A stretch of DNA of 64,000 bases. Source: Sphaerospermopsis sp. SIO1G1 (GTDB taxonomy: Bacteria; Cyanobacteriota; Cyanobacteriia; Cyanobacteriales; Nostocaceae). Position numbers and translations under genes: made by a program. A model generated the notes under the pieces. The model did not search any database. It was given only the letters and a program-made list of their open reading frames with translations, and was not told where the DNA came from. Each line of letters starts with the position of its first letter. Positions within the stretch are counted from its first letter, which is position 1. The stretch spans positions 310,001 to 374,000 of the forward strand of contig JAAHFX010000003.1 in the NCBI GenBank assembly GCA_010672785.1. Reading direction: 5' to 3'. Of the stretch, positions 28,370 through 37,321 are shown in pieces.

Positions 28370-29416
28370 TTATCTAAAAGGAGGAGCATAAAGTAAACCC
28401 CCATTTATATACAGTTGATTTTGATTACGGGGAAGATTGAGCGCTGTTTGTGAACCTAAATTGCGCTCATAAATTTCGCCATAATTGCCAACTTGCTTAA
28501 TTACTCTGGCCGCAAAATCATTACTTAAACCCAAACCTTCACCCAAATTTCCTTCAGTACCTAGAAAACGCTTGATTTCTGGATCATTACTGTTAGCAAA
28601 ATCATCAATATTTTGAGAATTAATACCTAATTCTTCAGCTTTAATCAAAGCATAAACAACCCATTCCACCACATCTTGCCATTGAGGATTGCCTTTAGCA
28701 ACTGCTGGTGCTAAGGGTTCAGAAGAAAGTACCTCATCAAGAATGATATGTTCATCTGGTTTGGGTAAAGTTGTGCGACGGGAAACCAAAGCTGAACGAT
28801 CAGCAGTAATACCATCACAGCGCCCCTCTGCATAAGTAGCAAAAGTAATGTTAATATCCTCAAAAACTACGGGTTTGTAAGTAATATTACGTTTCCGCAT
28901 TTGGTCAGCTAAATTTCGTTCAGTGGTTGTACCAGTTTGAGTACAGATAGCTTTACCTTGAAAATCTTGAAGGGAGTTGATCCCACTATTTTTGTTCACC
29001 ATCATTCCCTGGCCATCATAAAAAACCACCGGTGCAAAATCCAAACCCACCGAAGTATTGCGACTGAGAGTTAAAGTAGTATTACGACTGAGTAAATCTA
29101 TTTCTCCAGTTTGTAAAGCAGTAAATCTTTCCTTAGCATTAAGATTACGAAACTCAACTGCACTAGAATCATTAAAAACAGCCGCAGCTACAGCACGACA
29201 AACATCTACATCAATGCCACGATAGTTACCATCTGTATCCACAAAACCAAAACCTGGTAACTCACTATTCACACCACAAACTAGCTGTCCACGGGCTTTA
29301 ATTATATTCGTCATGTTGCGAGTGCTTTCTGTTGTGACTGACTCACCATTACAAGCAGCAAGGCTGAAAATGAGTGGTGCTAACATCAGAGTGAGAATTG
29401 ACTTATGTAGGTTCAT
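28370..29416 (-). CDS. natF: Amino-acid ABC transporter substrate-binding protein (NatF-like)
   Basis: A 348-residue periplasmic binding protein. A signal sequence with lipobox LAAC (Cys22) implies membrane anchoring as a lipoprotein. The body is the type-II amino-acid binding fold of the AapJ/BztA group: RGQLVCGVNSELPGFG, GNYRGIDVDVCRAVAAAVF, RFTALQTGEIDLLSRNTT, CTQTGTTTERNLAD. It delivers acidic and neutral amino acids to NatGH; in Anabaena this system matters for recapturing amino acids and for diazotrophic growth. First gene of the operon. Confidence 0.88.
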   Translation of the reverse strand: MNLHKSILTLMLAPLIFSLAACNGESVTTESTRNMTNIIKARGQLVCGVNSELPGFGFVDTDGNYRGIDVDVCRAVAAAVFNDSSAVEFRNLNAKERFTALQTGEIDLLSRNTTLTLSRNTSVGLDFAPVVFYDGQGMMVNKNSGINSLQDFQGKAICTQTGTTTERNLADQMRKRNITYKPVVFEDINITFATYAEGRCDGITADRSALVSRRTTLPKPDEHIILDEVLSSEPLAPAVAKGNPQWQDVVEWVVYALIKAEELGINSQNIDDFANSNDPEIKRFLGTEGNLGEGLGLSNDFAARVIKQVGNYGEIYERNLGSQTALNLPRNQNQLYINGGLLYAPPFR

Positions 29417-29561
29417 GATTTGTGATTTTTGTAAATATTTTAATGATGAAAGTAGTAATTATGTAAATTCAACCAACAAATACGATACATGAAAATCCTT
29501 GTCCATAGCAGGGTAAACTAAGGGTGGTAAAAGTCACGCCACCGTTCCTTATGAGGCTGAT

Positions 29562-30119
29562 ATGGGGGCTAATTTAAAACAAATAGCCAATTATTTAGAT
29601 AACCTTGGCTGGGAGTATCGCTTTGATGAAGAAGAAGACAGAATTGTTACAGGTGTAGAAGCTGATCACCTGGAAGATTTTTTAATAGTGGTTCAGTTGG
29701 ATGAAGAAGGAAAATTTTTCCGAGTCTTTGCACCTCAAGTTTTGCCAGGAGTTAAAGAACATCCCTACAAAGCATCTATCCTTCAGACAATGTTGGCTAT
29801 TTCCTGGGAAACCAAAATGTTGCAGTGGGAATATGATCCATCTGATGGAGAAATTCGAGCCATCATTGAATTTCCTTTGGAAGACTCTATTCTGACCGAA
29901 AAACAATTCCATCGTTGTTTAAGTGGACTGATTCAAGTAGTTGATAACATCGCTTTACCACGTCTCAAAGAAGTGATGGAAACAGGAGAAGATCCGGGTA
30001 ACATAGAACTAGGGGAAAGACTCTTGCTGAGTATCCAGGAAGAAGCACCAGGATTACTTGATTTGTTAGAAAAAGCAATAGAAGCTAGAAAAAGGCGAGG
30101 CAGTTTTTCCGACGAGTAA
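29562..30119 (+). CDS. YbjN domain-containing protein
   Basis: A 185-residue acidic soluble protein. The N-terminal GANLKQIANYLDNLGWEYRF, the alternation of strands, and the C-terminal helix (LLSIQEEAPGLLDLLEKAIEARKRR) match the YbjN/type III chaperone-like fold used in cyanobacterial annotations (DUF1821-type). Members are thought to act as chaperone-like or stress-related proteins; no target is evident. GAGG (29553-29556) precedes the ATG. It is 79 bp upstream of the DUF3318 gene on the same strand. Confidence 0.7.
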   Translation: MGANLKQIANYLDNLGWEYRFDEEEDRIVTGVEADHLEDFLIVVQLDEEGKFFRVFAPQVLPGVKEHPYKASILQTMLAISWETKMLQWEYDPSDGEIRAIIEFPLEDSILTEKQFHRCLSGLIQVVDNIALPRLKEVMETGEDPGNIELGERLLLSIQEEAPGLLDLLEKAIEARKRRGSFSDE

Positions 30120-30198
30120 GCAGAATCATTGCTGTAATAGCTATACTCCAAAGTGATAACCTCACTAATATAGAGAAATTTTTTAAGGCTGGAATTTT

Positions 30199-30843
30199 AT
30201 GACATCCTATACAACCTCCTCAGCTAAAGCGGAAATGAGTGAACTCCGGCGGTTGAAAAGCTTATTACCCCCAGAATTACAAAGTTGGGTGACAGTGGAA
30301 GGAACAACAGAAATCAGTCCTCCACTGATCCGCTGTGAAGAAATAGGTAAAGACCAAGTAGAAATTCAAATTGACTTGGTGAAATGGGACGCGTTAGCAA
30401 TGGATCAGCGTAACCTATTGTTTTGGCATGAAGTGGCCAGAATTCAAAATGACACTGTTCCTAAAGATGGTTGGGAAATGGCAGCACTAGCAATAGGTTT
30501 AGGTGGTGCTGTAGGCGAATTGTGGGTACAAGATGGTTTATTACTGTTACTAGCTCTAGCACTTTGCGGTGTTTCCGGCTGGAGGCTATATCAGAAGAAT
30601 AATGGAGAAAAGCAGCTGAGGGAATTGTTAGATGCTGATGAAAAAGCGATCGCCCTCGCTACCCGCTTTGGTTACAGTCTCCCCAATGCCTACAAGAGTT
30701 TGGGTAGTGCTTTAAAAACTTTAATTGACACTACCCCTGGTAAACGTCAACGTTCTCGCTACGAAGCTAGACTTTCTGCTCTCAAACGTAGTGCTAACAA
30801 AGCCAAAGCCAAATCAAAATCCCCAGATGAAGGTAGATTTTAA
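30199..30843 (+). CDS. DUF3318 domain-containing protein
   Basis: A 214-residue cyanobacterial protein of unknown function. It has an N-terminal soluble domain (ELRRLKSLLPPELQSWVTVE, LLFWHEVARIQNDTVPKDGWE) and two adjacent hydrophobic segments (around 96-125). A basic C-terminal tail follows (KRQRSRYEARLSALKRSANKAKAKSK). The HE-x-A-R-I pattern is conserved in the family but is not a proven metal site. TTAAGGCTGGAATTTT precedes the ATG. Likely cotranscribed with the YbjN-like gene. The stop is followed immediately by GGGTGAT repeats. Confidence 0.72.
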   Translation: MTSYTTSSAKAEMSELRRLKSLLPPELQSWVTVEGTTEISPPLIRCEEIGKDQVEIQIDLVKWDALAMDQRNLLFWHEVARIQNDTVPKDGWEMAALAIGLGGAVGELWVQDGLLLLLALALCGVSGWRLYQKNNGEKQLRELLDADEKAIALATRFGYSLPNAYKSLGSALKTLIDTTPGKRQRSRYEARLSALKRSANKAKAKSKSPDEGRF

Positions 30844-30904
30844 GGGTGATGGGGTGATGGAGTTTCCTGAGATCATGTCCGGTTAAATACTGATCATTAA
30901 GGCA

Positions 30905-30997
30905 GCAGTGTGAAGGGTGAAGGGTGCTTTCTTGCAGGGGAAAAATAATTTTCTTATTTCTGCACACACCAGTCATATCGCCAGTGATGATGGGGAC
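30905..30997. repeat. Dispersed element, family D
   Basis: GTGCTTTCTTGCAGGGG ... TTTCTGCACACACCAGTCAT ... CGCCAGTGA, the second copy of the sequence at about 1150-1234. The middle segment differs between copies. Located between DUF3318 and queE (convergent). Confidence 0.5.
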
Positions 30998-31018
30998 ATG
31001 ATATAACTCCTTCATCTC

Positions 31019-31816
31019 CTACAACTGATTCAGCATCTTATGGGTTTGAGGAATAACCCTCACTTGTTTGACAAATTTTTTTATCAAGGCTTGCCATTCT
31101 AAAACTTGGTTAGGGAAAGGTGCTAAAACAGGCACTTCACTAAATTTTTGCGCTGCTGTTAAAGGTGTTACAGGTTGCAGAAAGATAGGTATATTTTCAT
31201 TCACTTCCCTGACCAATATACCAGCACGCTCCAACTCGCCAGGATCTGTCCTTTGAGAGACAATTATTTTGACAAAAACCTCTAAATTTGCATCAAAGCA
31301 TCTTTGGAGAAATTGTTGATGTTCTGGCCAATGACTTTCACCACTCACACTAGGAATTTTTAAATCCATGCCCACAGAGTCAAGGTAAGGAAGAATCATC
31401 TCCAATTGCTGTGGGCGATGTCCTCCCGTCTCCAAATAGATCGGTAAATTGGTAAGCGATCGCACCTGGGGTAGAAATTCTGCCAAAAAAGGAGCGTGGA
31501 GAAGAGGTTCTCCTCCAGTTAAACTGATACTATCGTGTAAAGAAGGCAAATTCTGTCTTTGTACCCATTCCATTAACATTGATATAGAAATAGGATTAGA
31601 GTGGATTTCAAAATCTCTCAATCCGGGGGAACATTCTATCTGACACTCAGACGGTGGATTCCATGTATGGGAACTGTCACAAAAGTGACATCGTAAGTCA
31701 CAAATACCAAAGCGGATAAAAATTTGACGTGTCCCAACATTCAATCCTTCCCCTTGAATAGCGGAAAAAACTTCCATCAGGCGTGCAGTAGGTTTTACTT
31801 TAGAGTTACAAATCAT
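31019..31816 (-). CDS. queE: 7-carboxy-7-deazaguanine synthase QueE
   Basis: A 265-residue radical-SAM enzyme forming CDG on the way to queuosine. The cluster motif is CDLRCHFCDSS (CX3CX2C, Cys39/43/46), preceded by the EVFSAIQGEGLNVGTRQIFIRFG substrate region and followed by SLTGGEPLLH and ETGGHRP. The length and insertion resemble long cyanobacterial QueE forms. Starts at the ATG at 31816. No other queuosine genes are in the window. Confidence 0.92.
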   Translation of the reverse strand: MICNSKVKPTARLMEVFSAIQGEGLNVGTRQIFIRFGICDLRCHFCDSSHTWNPPSECQIECSPGLRDFEIHSNPISISMLMEWVQRQNLPSLHDSISLTGGEPLLHAPFLAEFLPQVRSLTNLPIYLETGGHRPQQLEMILPYLDSVGMDLKIPSVSGESHWPEHQQFLQRCFDANLEVFVKIIVSQRTDPGELERAGILVREVNENIPIFLQPVTPLTAAQKFSEVPVLAPFPNQVLEWQALIKKFVKQVRVIPQTHKMLNQL

Positions 31817-32044
31817 GAGATTATAGATACCAGTGTTATGCTTCTAGGTATGATGTGGTTATCCGTAATAATTTGGCATACCAGTAAGTAAGTAAGTTTA
31901 TACTTCTTGTTCCATTGTCAACTTAATCAGTAATCTCTCATCTTCGACCTCATCAATAGCTATTAATTAGTTCATAACTCTACTTATTTCAAAATAGCTG
32001 AGGTAATTTTCCAGAATCAATTATGTTTGGTAAATAAGATATAG

Positions 32045-33094
32045 ATGGCAACTAAAGTGCATAGCTTCATGAGTAGCCAACCCACAGAAATAAATTTCCC
32101 AGTTACCCACCAGGAGAATGCTGCAATAGTCCAGGTAACGACTCGGTTGAGTGTAGTTGAGGCTGTTGGCTTCAAACAAACTTGCCAAAACCTGCTCCAC
32201 GCTAGTTCTCATCTTCAAAAGGTTATCATTGATTTCCAAGACACTATCTTTATGGATAGTAGCGGTTTGGGTGCTGTAGTCAGTAATTTTAAAAAAGCCC
32301 AAGAACAAGGAATCGCATTTACCCTGTGTAATGTCACTCCTCAAGTAATGGCTGTATTAAATTTAACAGGATTAGATCAGGTATTTTCTATTGAGTCTTT
32401 TAACAACGTTGAATCAGCAGAATCGGAAAGTCAGGTAGATAATCGTAAAACCACTAATTGGAAAACAGATAGTCTACCTCAAACTCATCCTTCTGTAGCT
32501 TCTTGGATGAAAAGACTAATTGATATTGTGGGATCATTAGTGGGTTTAGTGATTACAGCAATTCTATTTATTCCCATTGCGATCGCCATCCAAATCAATG
32601 ATCCAGGTCCAATTTTCTTTAAGCAAATCCGCTGTGGGTGGATGGGTAAACGTTTTTACATTTGGAAGTTCCGCTCCATGTGTGTAGATGCAGAAGCGAA
32701 AAAAGCCCAAGTTAAAAACCAAGTCCAAGGAGCATTCTTCAAAAACGAAAACGACCCCAGAATTACTAATATAGGTAGATTTTTACGTCGTACTAGTTTA
32801 GATGAGCTACCTCAATTTTGGAATGTTCTCAAAGGAGAAATGAGTTTAGTTGGTACAAGGCCGCCCACTCCTGATGAAGTAGAAAGGTATGAAGTACCAG
32901 AATGGCAGCGTTTAGACGTAAAACCTGGCATGACTGGAGAATGGCAAGTCAACGGCCGTTCCAAAGTTCGCAGTTTTGAAGATGTCATCCGTCTAGATTT
33001 AGAGTATCAAAAAAATTGGACTTTAATGTACGATGTCAGACTAATTCTGAAAACTATACTTATCCTATTCAACCGAAACAGTGGCGCTGTTTAA
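32045..33094 (+). CDS. STAS domain-sugar transferase fusion protein
   Basis: A 349-residue two-domain protein. Residues about 18-118 form a STAS/anti-sigma-antagonist domain with the phosphorylatable-serine motif MDSSGLGA (S72/S73). Residues about 155-349 are a polyprenyl-phosphate sugar phosphotransferase (WcaJ/PglC type). This part has a reentrant hydrophobic segment (VGSLVGLVITAILFIP), then GPIFFKQIRCGWMGKRF, WKFRSM, DPRITNIGRFLRRTSLDELPQFWNVLKGEMSLVGTRPP. It should start exopolysaccharide units on undecaprenyl phosphate. The fusion suggests control by partner switching with an anti-sigma-type kinase. A WcaI-type glycosyltransferase follows after 334 bp. The stop falls in a TTAACAG repeat. 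Confidence 0.87.
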   Translation: MATKVHSFMSSQPTEINFPVTHQENAAIVQVTTRLSVVEAVGFKQTCQNLLHASSHLQKVIIDFQDTIFMDSSGLGAVVSNFKKAQEQGIAFTLCNVTPQVMAVLNLTGLDQVFSIESFNNVESAESESQVDNRKTTNWKTDSLPQTHPSVASWMKRLIDIVGSLVGLVITAILFIPIAIAIQINDPGPIFFKQIRCGWMGKRFYIWKFRSMCVDAEAKKAQVKNQVQGAFFKNENDPRITNIGRFLRRTSLDELPQFWNVLKGEMSLVGTRPPTPDEVERYEVPEWQRLDVKPGMTGEWQVNGRSKVRSFEDVIRLDLEYQKNWTLMYDVRLILKTILILFNRNSGAV

Positions 33095-33156
33095 CAGTTA
33101 ACAGTTAACAGTTATCAGTTAGCAGTTATCAGTTAGCAGTTAGCAGTTATCAGTTG
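33092..33156. repeat. STRR array at sugar-transferase stop
   Basis: Units TTAACAG, then TTATCAG and TTAGCAG, about nine heptamers beginning with the stop codon itself (33092-33094). Confidence 0.8.
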
Positions 33157-33428
33157 TCTCTATTCGCTGTTCCCTGTTCACTGTTCGCTGTTCCCTAGCT
33201 TCCACAGATACATTTTTCAGCAAACCCTAGTTTATTTACCCTGGCTGACATGGCTTTGGGTAAATTTTATATTCAAATGAAAATTTAAAATTTAGGTAAT
33301 GTTAACGAAAAGTGACTGACGAAAAGCTGTATCACATAATATTGTAGTATAGAGACAAAGTAGTATTAGCGACAAAAATTATTTGTCATTCAGTACAAAA
33401 AAAACTAAGTAACTCTGACTAATTTGTT
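33157..33428. other. Spacer before WcaI-type glycosyltransferase
   Basis: TTCCCTG/TTCGCTG repeats, then a solo family-A terminus (TTTTTCAGCAAACCCTA, about 33212-33229), then AT-rich sequence with the putative promoter of the glycosyltransferase. Confidence 0.5.
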
Positions 33429-34712
33429 ATGCGGATTTTAATTTACTCCTACAATTACCACCCAGAACCTATTGGTATTGCACCGCTAATGACTGAATTA
33501 GCAGAAGGACTGGTTAAACGAGGCCACAAAGTCCGGGTGGTTACAGCTATGCCTAACTACCCTGAACGTCAAATATACCAAGAATATCGGGGTAAATTCT
33601 ATGTAAATGAGAATATAAACGGTGTAAATATTCAACGTAGTTTTGTTTGGATTCGCCCGCAACCAAACTTGATAGACCGTATATTACTAGATGCTAGTTT
33701 TGTTTTTACCAGCTTTTTGCCCGCTTTTATGGGTGAGCATCCAGATATAATTATTTTAACTTCTCCATCCTTGCCGGTTTGTATCCCAGCTACCTTACTA
33801 GGGTGGTTACGTAACTGTCCAGTGGTATTAAATCTACAAGACATATTACCGGAAGCTGCCATCCATGTTGGCCTGCTTAAAAATAAATTATTAATCAAAA
33901 TATTTACTGCTCTGGAAAAATTTGCCTACGCTAAGGCTACAAAAATCAGTGTTATTGCTGATGGCTTTGTAGATAATTTGCTCTCTAAAGGTGTGCCAGA
34001 AGAAAAAATTGTGCAAATTTCCAACTGGGTGGATATTGACTTTATTACGCCATCACAGAAAGAAGATAACCCTTTCCGAATTACACATAAACTCAATGGT
34101 AAATTTGTAGTCCTATATTCTGGGAACATTGCTCTTACACAGGGTTTAGAAACCGTCATTAAGGCTGCTGCTCAACTTCGAGAAATTACAGATATAGCCT
34201 TTGTGATTGTGGGAGAAGCAAAAGGATTACAAAGATTGCAACAAAATTGTTTAGAATTGGGTGCGGACAATGTTTTATTACTACCCTTTCAACCCCGTCA
34301 GAAGCTACCACAGATGTTAGCGGCAGCAGATGTGGGTTTAGTTGTACAAAAGAAGAATGTGATTTCTTTTAATATGCCCTCTAAAATCCAAGTGTTATTA
34401 GCCAGTGGCAGAGCAATATTAGGATCAGTACCAGACAACGGAACAGCCGCAAAAGCAATTCAAAAAAGCGGAGGCGGAATTATTGTTCCTCCTGAAGATC
34501 CCCAAGCCCTGGCAACAGAAATTTTAAACCTATATAAAAACCCAGATCAGGTCAAAAATTTTGGTGAAAACAGTCGTAAATATGCTGTTGAAGAATATGC
34601 TTTTGATCATGCCCTCAATGCTTATGAAGTACTTTGTAATTCATTAACAGCAAATGGTAACGCAATTAATACTGTAGCCAAACCAGAAATAGAAGATAAA
34701 CCCATATTTTGA
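33429..34712 (+). CDS. WcaI-type family 4 glycosyltransferase
   Basis: A 427-residue GT-B glycosyltransferase. N-terminal MRILIYSYNYHPEPIGIAPLMTELAEGLVKRGHKVRVVTAMPNYP and the later GNIALTQGLETVIKAA and PSKIQVLLASGRAILGS segments are typical of WcaI/WbuB-like colanic-acid enzymes. It transfers a sugar from a nucleotide donor to a lipid-linked acceptor in the cytoplasm. It lies just downstream of the STAS-sugar transferase, which would make its priming lipid. The acceptor and sugar are unknown. Confidence 0.85.
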   Translation: MRILIYSYNYHPEPIGIAPLMTELAEGLVKRGHKVRVVTAMPNYPERQIYQEYRGKFYVNENINGVNIQRSFVWIRPQPNLIDRILLDASFVFTSFLPAFMGEHPDIIILTSPSLPVCIPATLLGWLRNCPVVLNLQDILPEAAIHVGLLKNKLLIKIFTALEKFAYAKATKISVIADGFVDNLLSKGVPEEKIVQISNWVDIDFITPSQKEDNPFRITHKLNGKFVVLYSGNIALTQGLETVIKAAAQLREITDIAFVIVGEAKGLQRLQQNCLELGADNVLLLPFQPRQKLPQMLAAADVGLVVQKKNVISFNMPSKIQVLLASGRAILGSVPDNGTAAKAIQKSGGGIIVPPEDPQALATEILNLYKNPDQVKNFGENSRKYAVEEYAFDHALNAYEVLCNSLTANGNAINTVAKPEIEDKPIF

Positions 34713-34874
34713 GTACATATAGTCAAAAATGAACTGCTACTTACCAGAATTTTAGTAATAATCGTATGTTATAATACATTTTTACTTATAACAAGTATGG
34801 GAATATATACTAACTTAGCTGGTAACTAACTATTACCATCACTATTGCTGAGTTAGCATAAGTTTTTTATTTTC

Positions 34875-35702
34875 ATGCAGAAAGATTTCATAAACACCCT
34901 TTTTTCAGCCAAAAGACGAAAATTTCTAGGATTAATTGCTACAGCAATAATTGCGATGTTAGTAGTAATTGGTTTGCAAACTATAAATTCTAACCTTGTT
35001 GTAGGCCAATCCAATACCAACTTACTTATTTCTGTAGCATCCAGTATGAAAGACGTGATGGCAGAAATTAAACCGCTTTATGAAAAAAGTCAGTCTAACA
35101 TCAGCATTAATTATAACTTTGGTGCGTCTGGTGCTTTACAAAGACAAATAGAGCAAGGCGCACCAGTGGATGTATTCATACCTGCGGCAAAAACACAGTT
35201 AGATGGTTTGGAGGCTAAAAATCTATTAATACCTGGTAGTCAAGCTGTAATTGCTAGAAATCGTCTGGTATTGGTTGTAGCAAATAATGTTTCTGGTATG
35301 GGTAGTTTTGATAATCTCTCAGATCGAAAAGTGAGAAAAATAGCTATTGGTGAACCTAGAAGCGTACCAGCAGGGCAATATGCACAACAAGTCTTGAAAG
35401 AATTAAACTTGTGGAACAAACTCAAATCAAAGTTTGTTTATGCTAAAAACGTGCGTCAAGTTCTAGCATCTGTAGAAAGTGGCAATGCTGACGCAGGTTT
35501 AGTTTATGCTACAGATGCCAAAATTTCTAATCAAGTTAAAGTTGCAATTGCAGCAAATGAAACAAATCATTCTCCGATCATTTATCCCTTAGCAATTATC
35601 AAAAGAAGTAAAAAAATTGATGCTTCTGAAAATTTCATCCAGTTTTTGTCAAGTGAAGCAGCAACAGCAGTGTTCAAAAAATTCGGGTTCATTTTACCAT
35701 AG
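34875..35702 (+). CDS. modA: Molybdate ABC transporter substrate-binding protein ModA
   Basis: A 275-residue exported binding protein. N-terminal region with RRKFLGL and a hydrophobic stretch (twin-arginine-like or ordinary signal-anchor). The binding fold follows: LLISVASSMKDVMAEI (ligand serines), NFGASGALQRQIEQGAPVDVFIPAA, GEPRSVPAGQYAQQVL, ESGNADAGLVYATDA. It delivers molybdate for nitrate reductase and nitrogenase cofactor. No modB/modC neighbours, so the permease and ATPase lie elsewhere. Confidence 0.87.
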   Translation: MQKDFINTLFSAKRRKFLGLIATAIIAMLVVIGLQTINSNLVVGQSNTNLLISVASSMKDVMAEIKPLYEKSQSNISINYNFGASGALQRQIEQGAPVDVFIPAAKTQLDGLEAKNLLIPGSQAVIARNRLVLVVANNVSGMGSFDNLSDRKVRKIAIGEPRSVPAGQYAQQVLKELNLWNKLKSKFVYAKNVRQVLASVESGNADAGLVYATDAKISNQVKVAIAANETNHSPIIYPLAIIKRSKKIDASENFIQFLSSEAATAVFKKFGFILP

Positions 35703-35747
35703 TTTCATCAATTGAAAATCAAGATAAATTAAAACAATAGGTGCTGA

Positions 35748-36197
35748 TTACTCTTCGCTAATTTTTGGATGTGGAAATAACCTATTTATCCAAGGACTAA
35801 TTACAAAAATTCCTGCCAACACCAACAAAAATAGAGAAATACCAAAAATTTGGTCACGGGGAATTTCTAATACACCCCGTAAAATGATTTCTCTGAGTGC
35901 AGAAACAATAGTTATTTCTACCGCAGCACCTACTGATATGCTATGTTCTTGAATATAATCAACTAATAATCTAAATAATTCTACAAGTATTAAAATAAAT
36001 AAAATATCAGATGTTACCTGTCGTAAATCTAAAGGTTTTAAAAAAGAGATAAACATATCTGCCAATCTAATCAACATCACACAAAATAAACCTACACACA
36101 GAGAAATAACAATAATATCTTGAAAAATTTCTAAATAGCGGACAATTCTATCTCTTTTAAACCAACTATTGACTTCTATAAGAATACGTTTTGGCAT
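35748..36197 (-). CDS. PsiE-like (phosphate-starvation-inducible) membrane protein
   Basis: A 149-residue protein with four hydrophobic helices. The FILILVELFRLLVDYIQEHSISVGAAVEITIVSALREIIL segment is characteristic of the PsiE family. In E. coli PsiE is induced by phosphate starvation, but its molecular role is not known and the name should not be taken as evidence of Pho control here. Starts at the ATG at 36197. Convergent with modA. Confidence 0.75.
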   Translation of the reverse strand: MPKRILIEVNSWFKRDRIVRYLEIFQDIIVISLCVGLFCVMLIRLADMFISFLKPLDLRQVTSDILFILILVELFRLLVDYIQEHSISVGAAVEITIVSALREIILRGVLEIPRDQIFGISLFLLVLAGIFVISPWINRLFPHPKISEE

Positions 36198-36643
36198 GAT
36201 TACTCCAGTATATTTGTATAAGGTTAAATTTTTTATGTGTAATTCTCCACTACTTTAAATGAAAGGTAAAACTAATAATGTTTATTTAGAGCATAATAGT
36301 AATAGTTAATCGCAATGTCTGATACATTGATAATTTATTCAGTCTTTGTAAATGTTAATTCTATAACTTGTGTGTAATATCAATTATGTAAAATAAAGCC
36401 TAAAAAATTTAGGAAGACTGACTATTCATAAGAAATCAGCCATAATTTTGAAAATTATTACAAAATACTCTCAAACCCTCATTCCTCTGTGTTCTCTATC
36501 TATTCCCTATTCCCTGTTAATAAGTTAAGAATGGTTTTCACAAAAGTTTATATATTTTTGTATATCAATTGCTAAAGAAAATATGTGGAAAAATTGATGA
36601 GATAAAATATCAAATATATAAACATAAATAAGGGAGTGAACGG
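36198..36643. other. Intergenic region upstream of small-ORF pair
   Basis: AT-rich, with a short STRR-like CCCTATTCCCTG stretch near 36500. It must contain promoters for both the PsiE-like gene and the 36.6-kb pair. No NtcA box recognised. Confidence 0.4.
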
Positions 36644-36757
36644 ATGTTAGATTGGAATATCTTGAACCCTGACGTAATTGCCAACCTGAATATCCAGAAT
36701 AAAAGAAATTACGTTAGTATTTTGTTCTTTTCAAAAAGGACTAAATTATATGACTAA
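36644..36757 (+). CDS. Small ORF (37 aa) overlapping the next gene
   Basis: Begins ATG at 36644 with AGGGAG seven bases upstream (36631-36636), one of the better ribosome binding sites in the window. It encodes a peptide starting MLDWNILNPDVIANLNIQ and ending KRTKLYD. Its TAA (36755-36757) lies inside the first codons of the following gene, an eight-base overlap compatible with translational coupling or a leader peptide. No family recognised. It could be a chance ORF, but the strong site and overlap favour translation. Confidence 0.45.
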   Translation: MLDWNILNPDVIANLNIQNKRNYVSILFFSKRTKLYD

Positions 36758-37121
36758 ATCTCACCTATCTCCAGATGATTTGCCAACTTATAAAACTACA
36801 CAAATCAGTGAAGTATTAATGAGTCAAATGGAAGAAGTTACCAAACAACGCTTTTTCCTATCCTGTGATCATTTAGTACGTGTTGCACTATCAACTTGTC
36901 ATTGGTATTTCAAAGTTAATGGTGGTATTTTAATGCTAATGATGGTTTGCCATGATATAGAAAGCTACCAAAATTTGATGATCAATGTTCCTTATTTAGT
37001 AGAGAAATTAAAGCTATTTGCTAACAGGGCTAAAATTAGTATTAGTTCACCAGTAAATAATGGTATTCCCTGGGTGATGAATGTAGAACAACCCTGGGAT
37101 GGGGAAGATGTAAATACCTAA
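36750..37121 (+). CDS. Protein of unknown function (123 aa)
   Basis: A soluble 123-residue protein not recognised. It opens MTKSHLSPDDLPTYKTTQI and has a Cys/His-containing middle (FFLSCDHLVRVALSTCHWYF). A leucine/methionine-rich strand follows (GGILMLMMVCHDIE), and the end is acidic (EQPWDGEDVNT). AAAGGA (36735-36740) lies nine bases before the ATG. The upstream 37-codon ORF overlaps its start by eight bases. Convergent with the ABC-F gene. No function is proposed. Confidence 0.7.
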   Translation: MTKSHLSPDDLPTYKTTQISEVLMSQMEEVTKQRFFLSCDHLVRVALSTCHWYFKVNGGILMLMMVCHDIESYQNLMINVPYLVEKLKLFANRAKISISSPVNNGIPWVMNVEQPWDGEDVNT

Positions 37122-37130
37122 AATAGTGAA

Positions 37131-37307
37131 ATCTTGTGGGGTGGGCATCTTGCCCGCCAGACTTATACAAATTAAATGCACAACAGCTTACTTTGAGATT
37201 TAAAAATTTAATTATTTCCTAACCTAATGATGTAGTGCTATGTCATATAAGATTTGCTTTTTTGAAGTCAGAGACTTCTATTTTCATTCCCATACAGAGT
37301 ATGGGAA
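37131..37307. repeat. Two small hairpin repeats
   Basis: A GGGTGGGC-ATCTT-GCCCGCC hairpin (about 37139-37157; a relative lies near 40228-40246) and a perfect 9-bp stem TTCCCATAC/GTATGGGAA with AGA loop at 37287-37307. They lie in the convergent spacer and could serve as terminators, although neither has a T-tract. Confidence 0.55.
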
Positions 37308-37321
37308 CGAGAATTAATTAT

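Noticed and set aside
30794..31015. 73-codon ORF between DUF3318 and queE
   Set aside because: Lies across the family-D repeat and overlaps the DUF3318 gene; no start signal.
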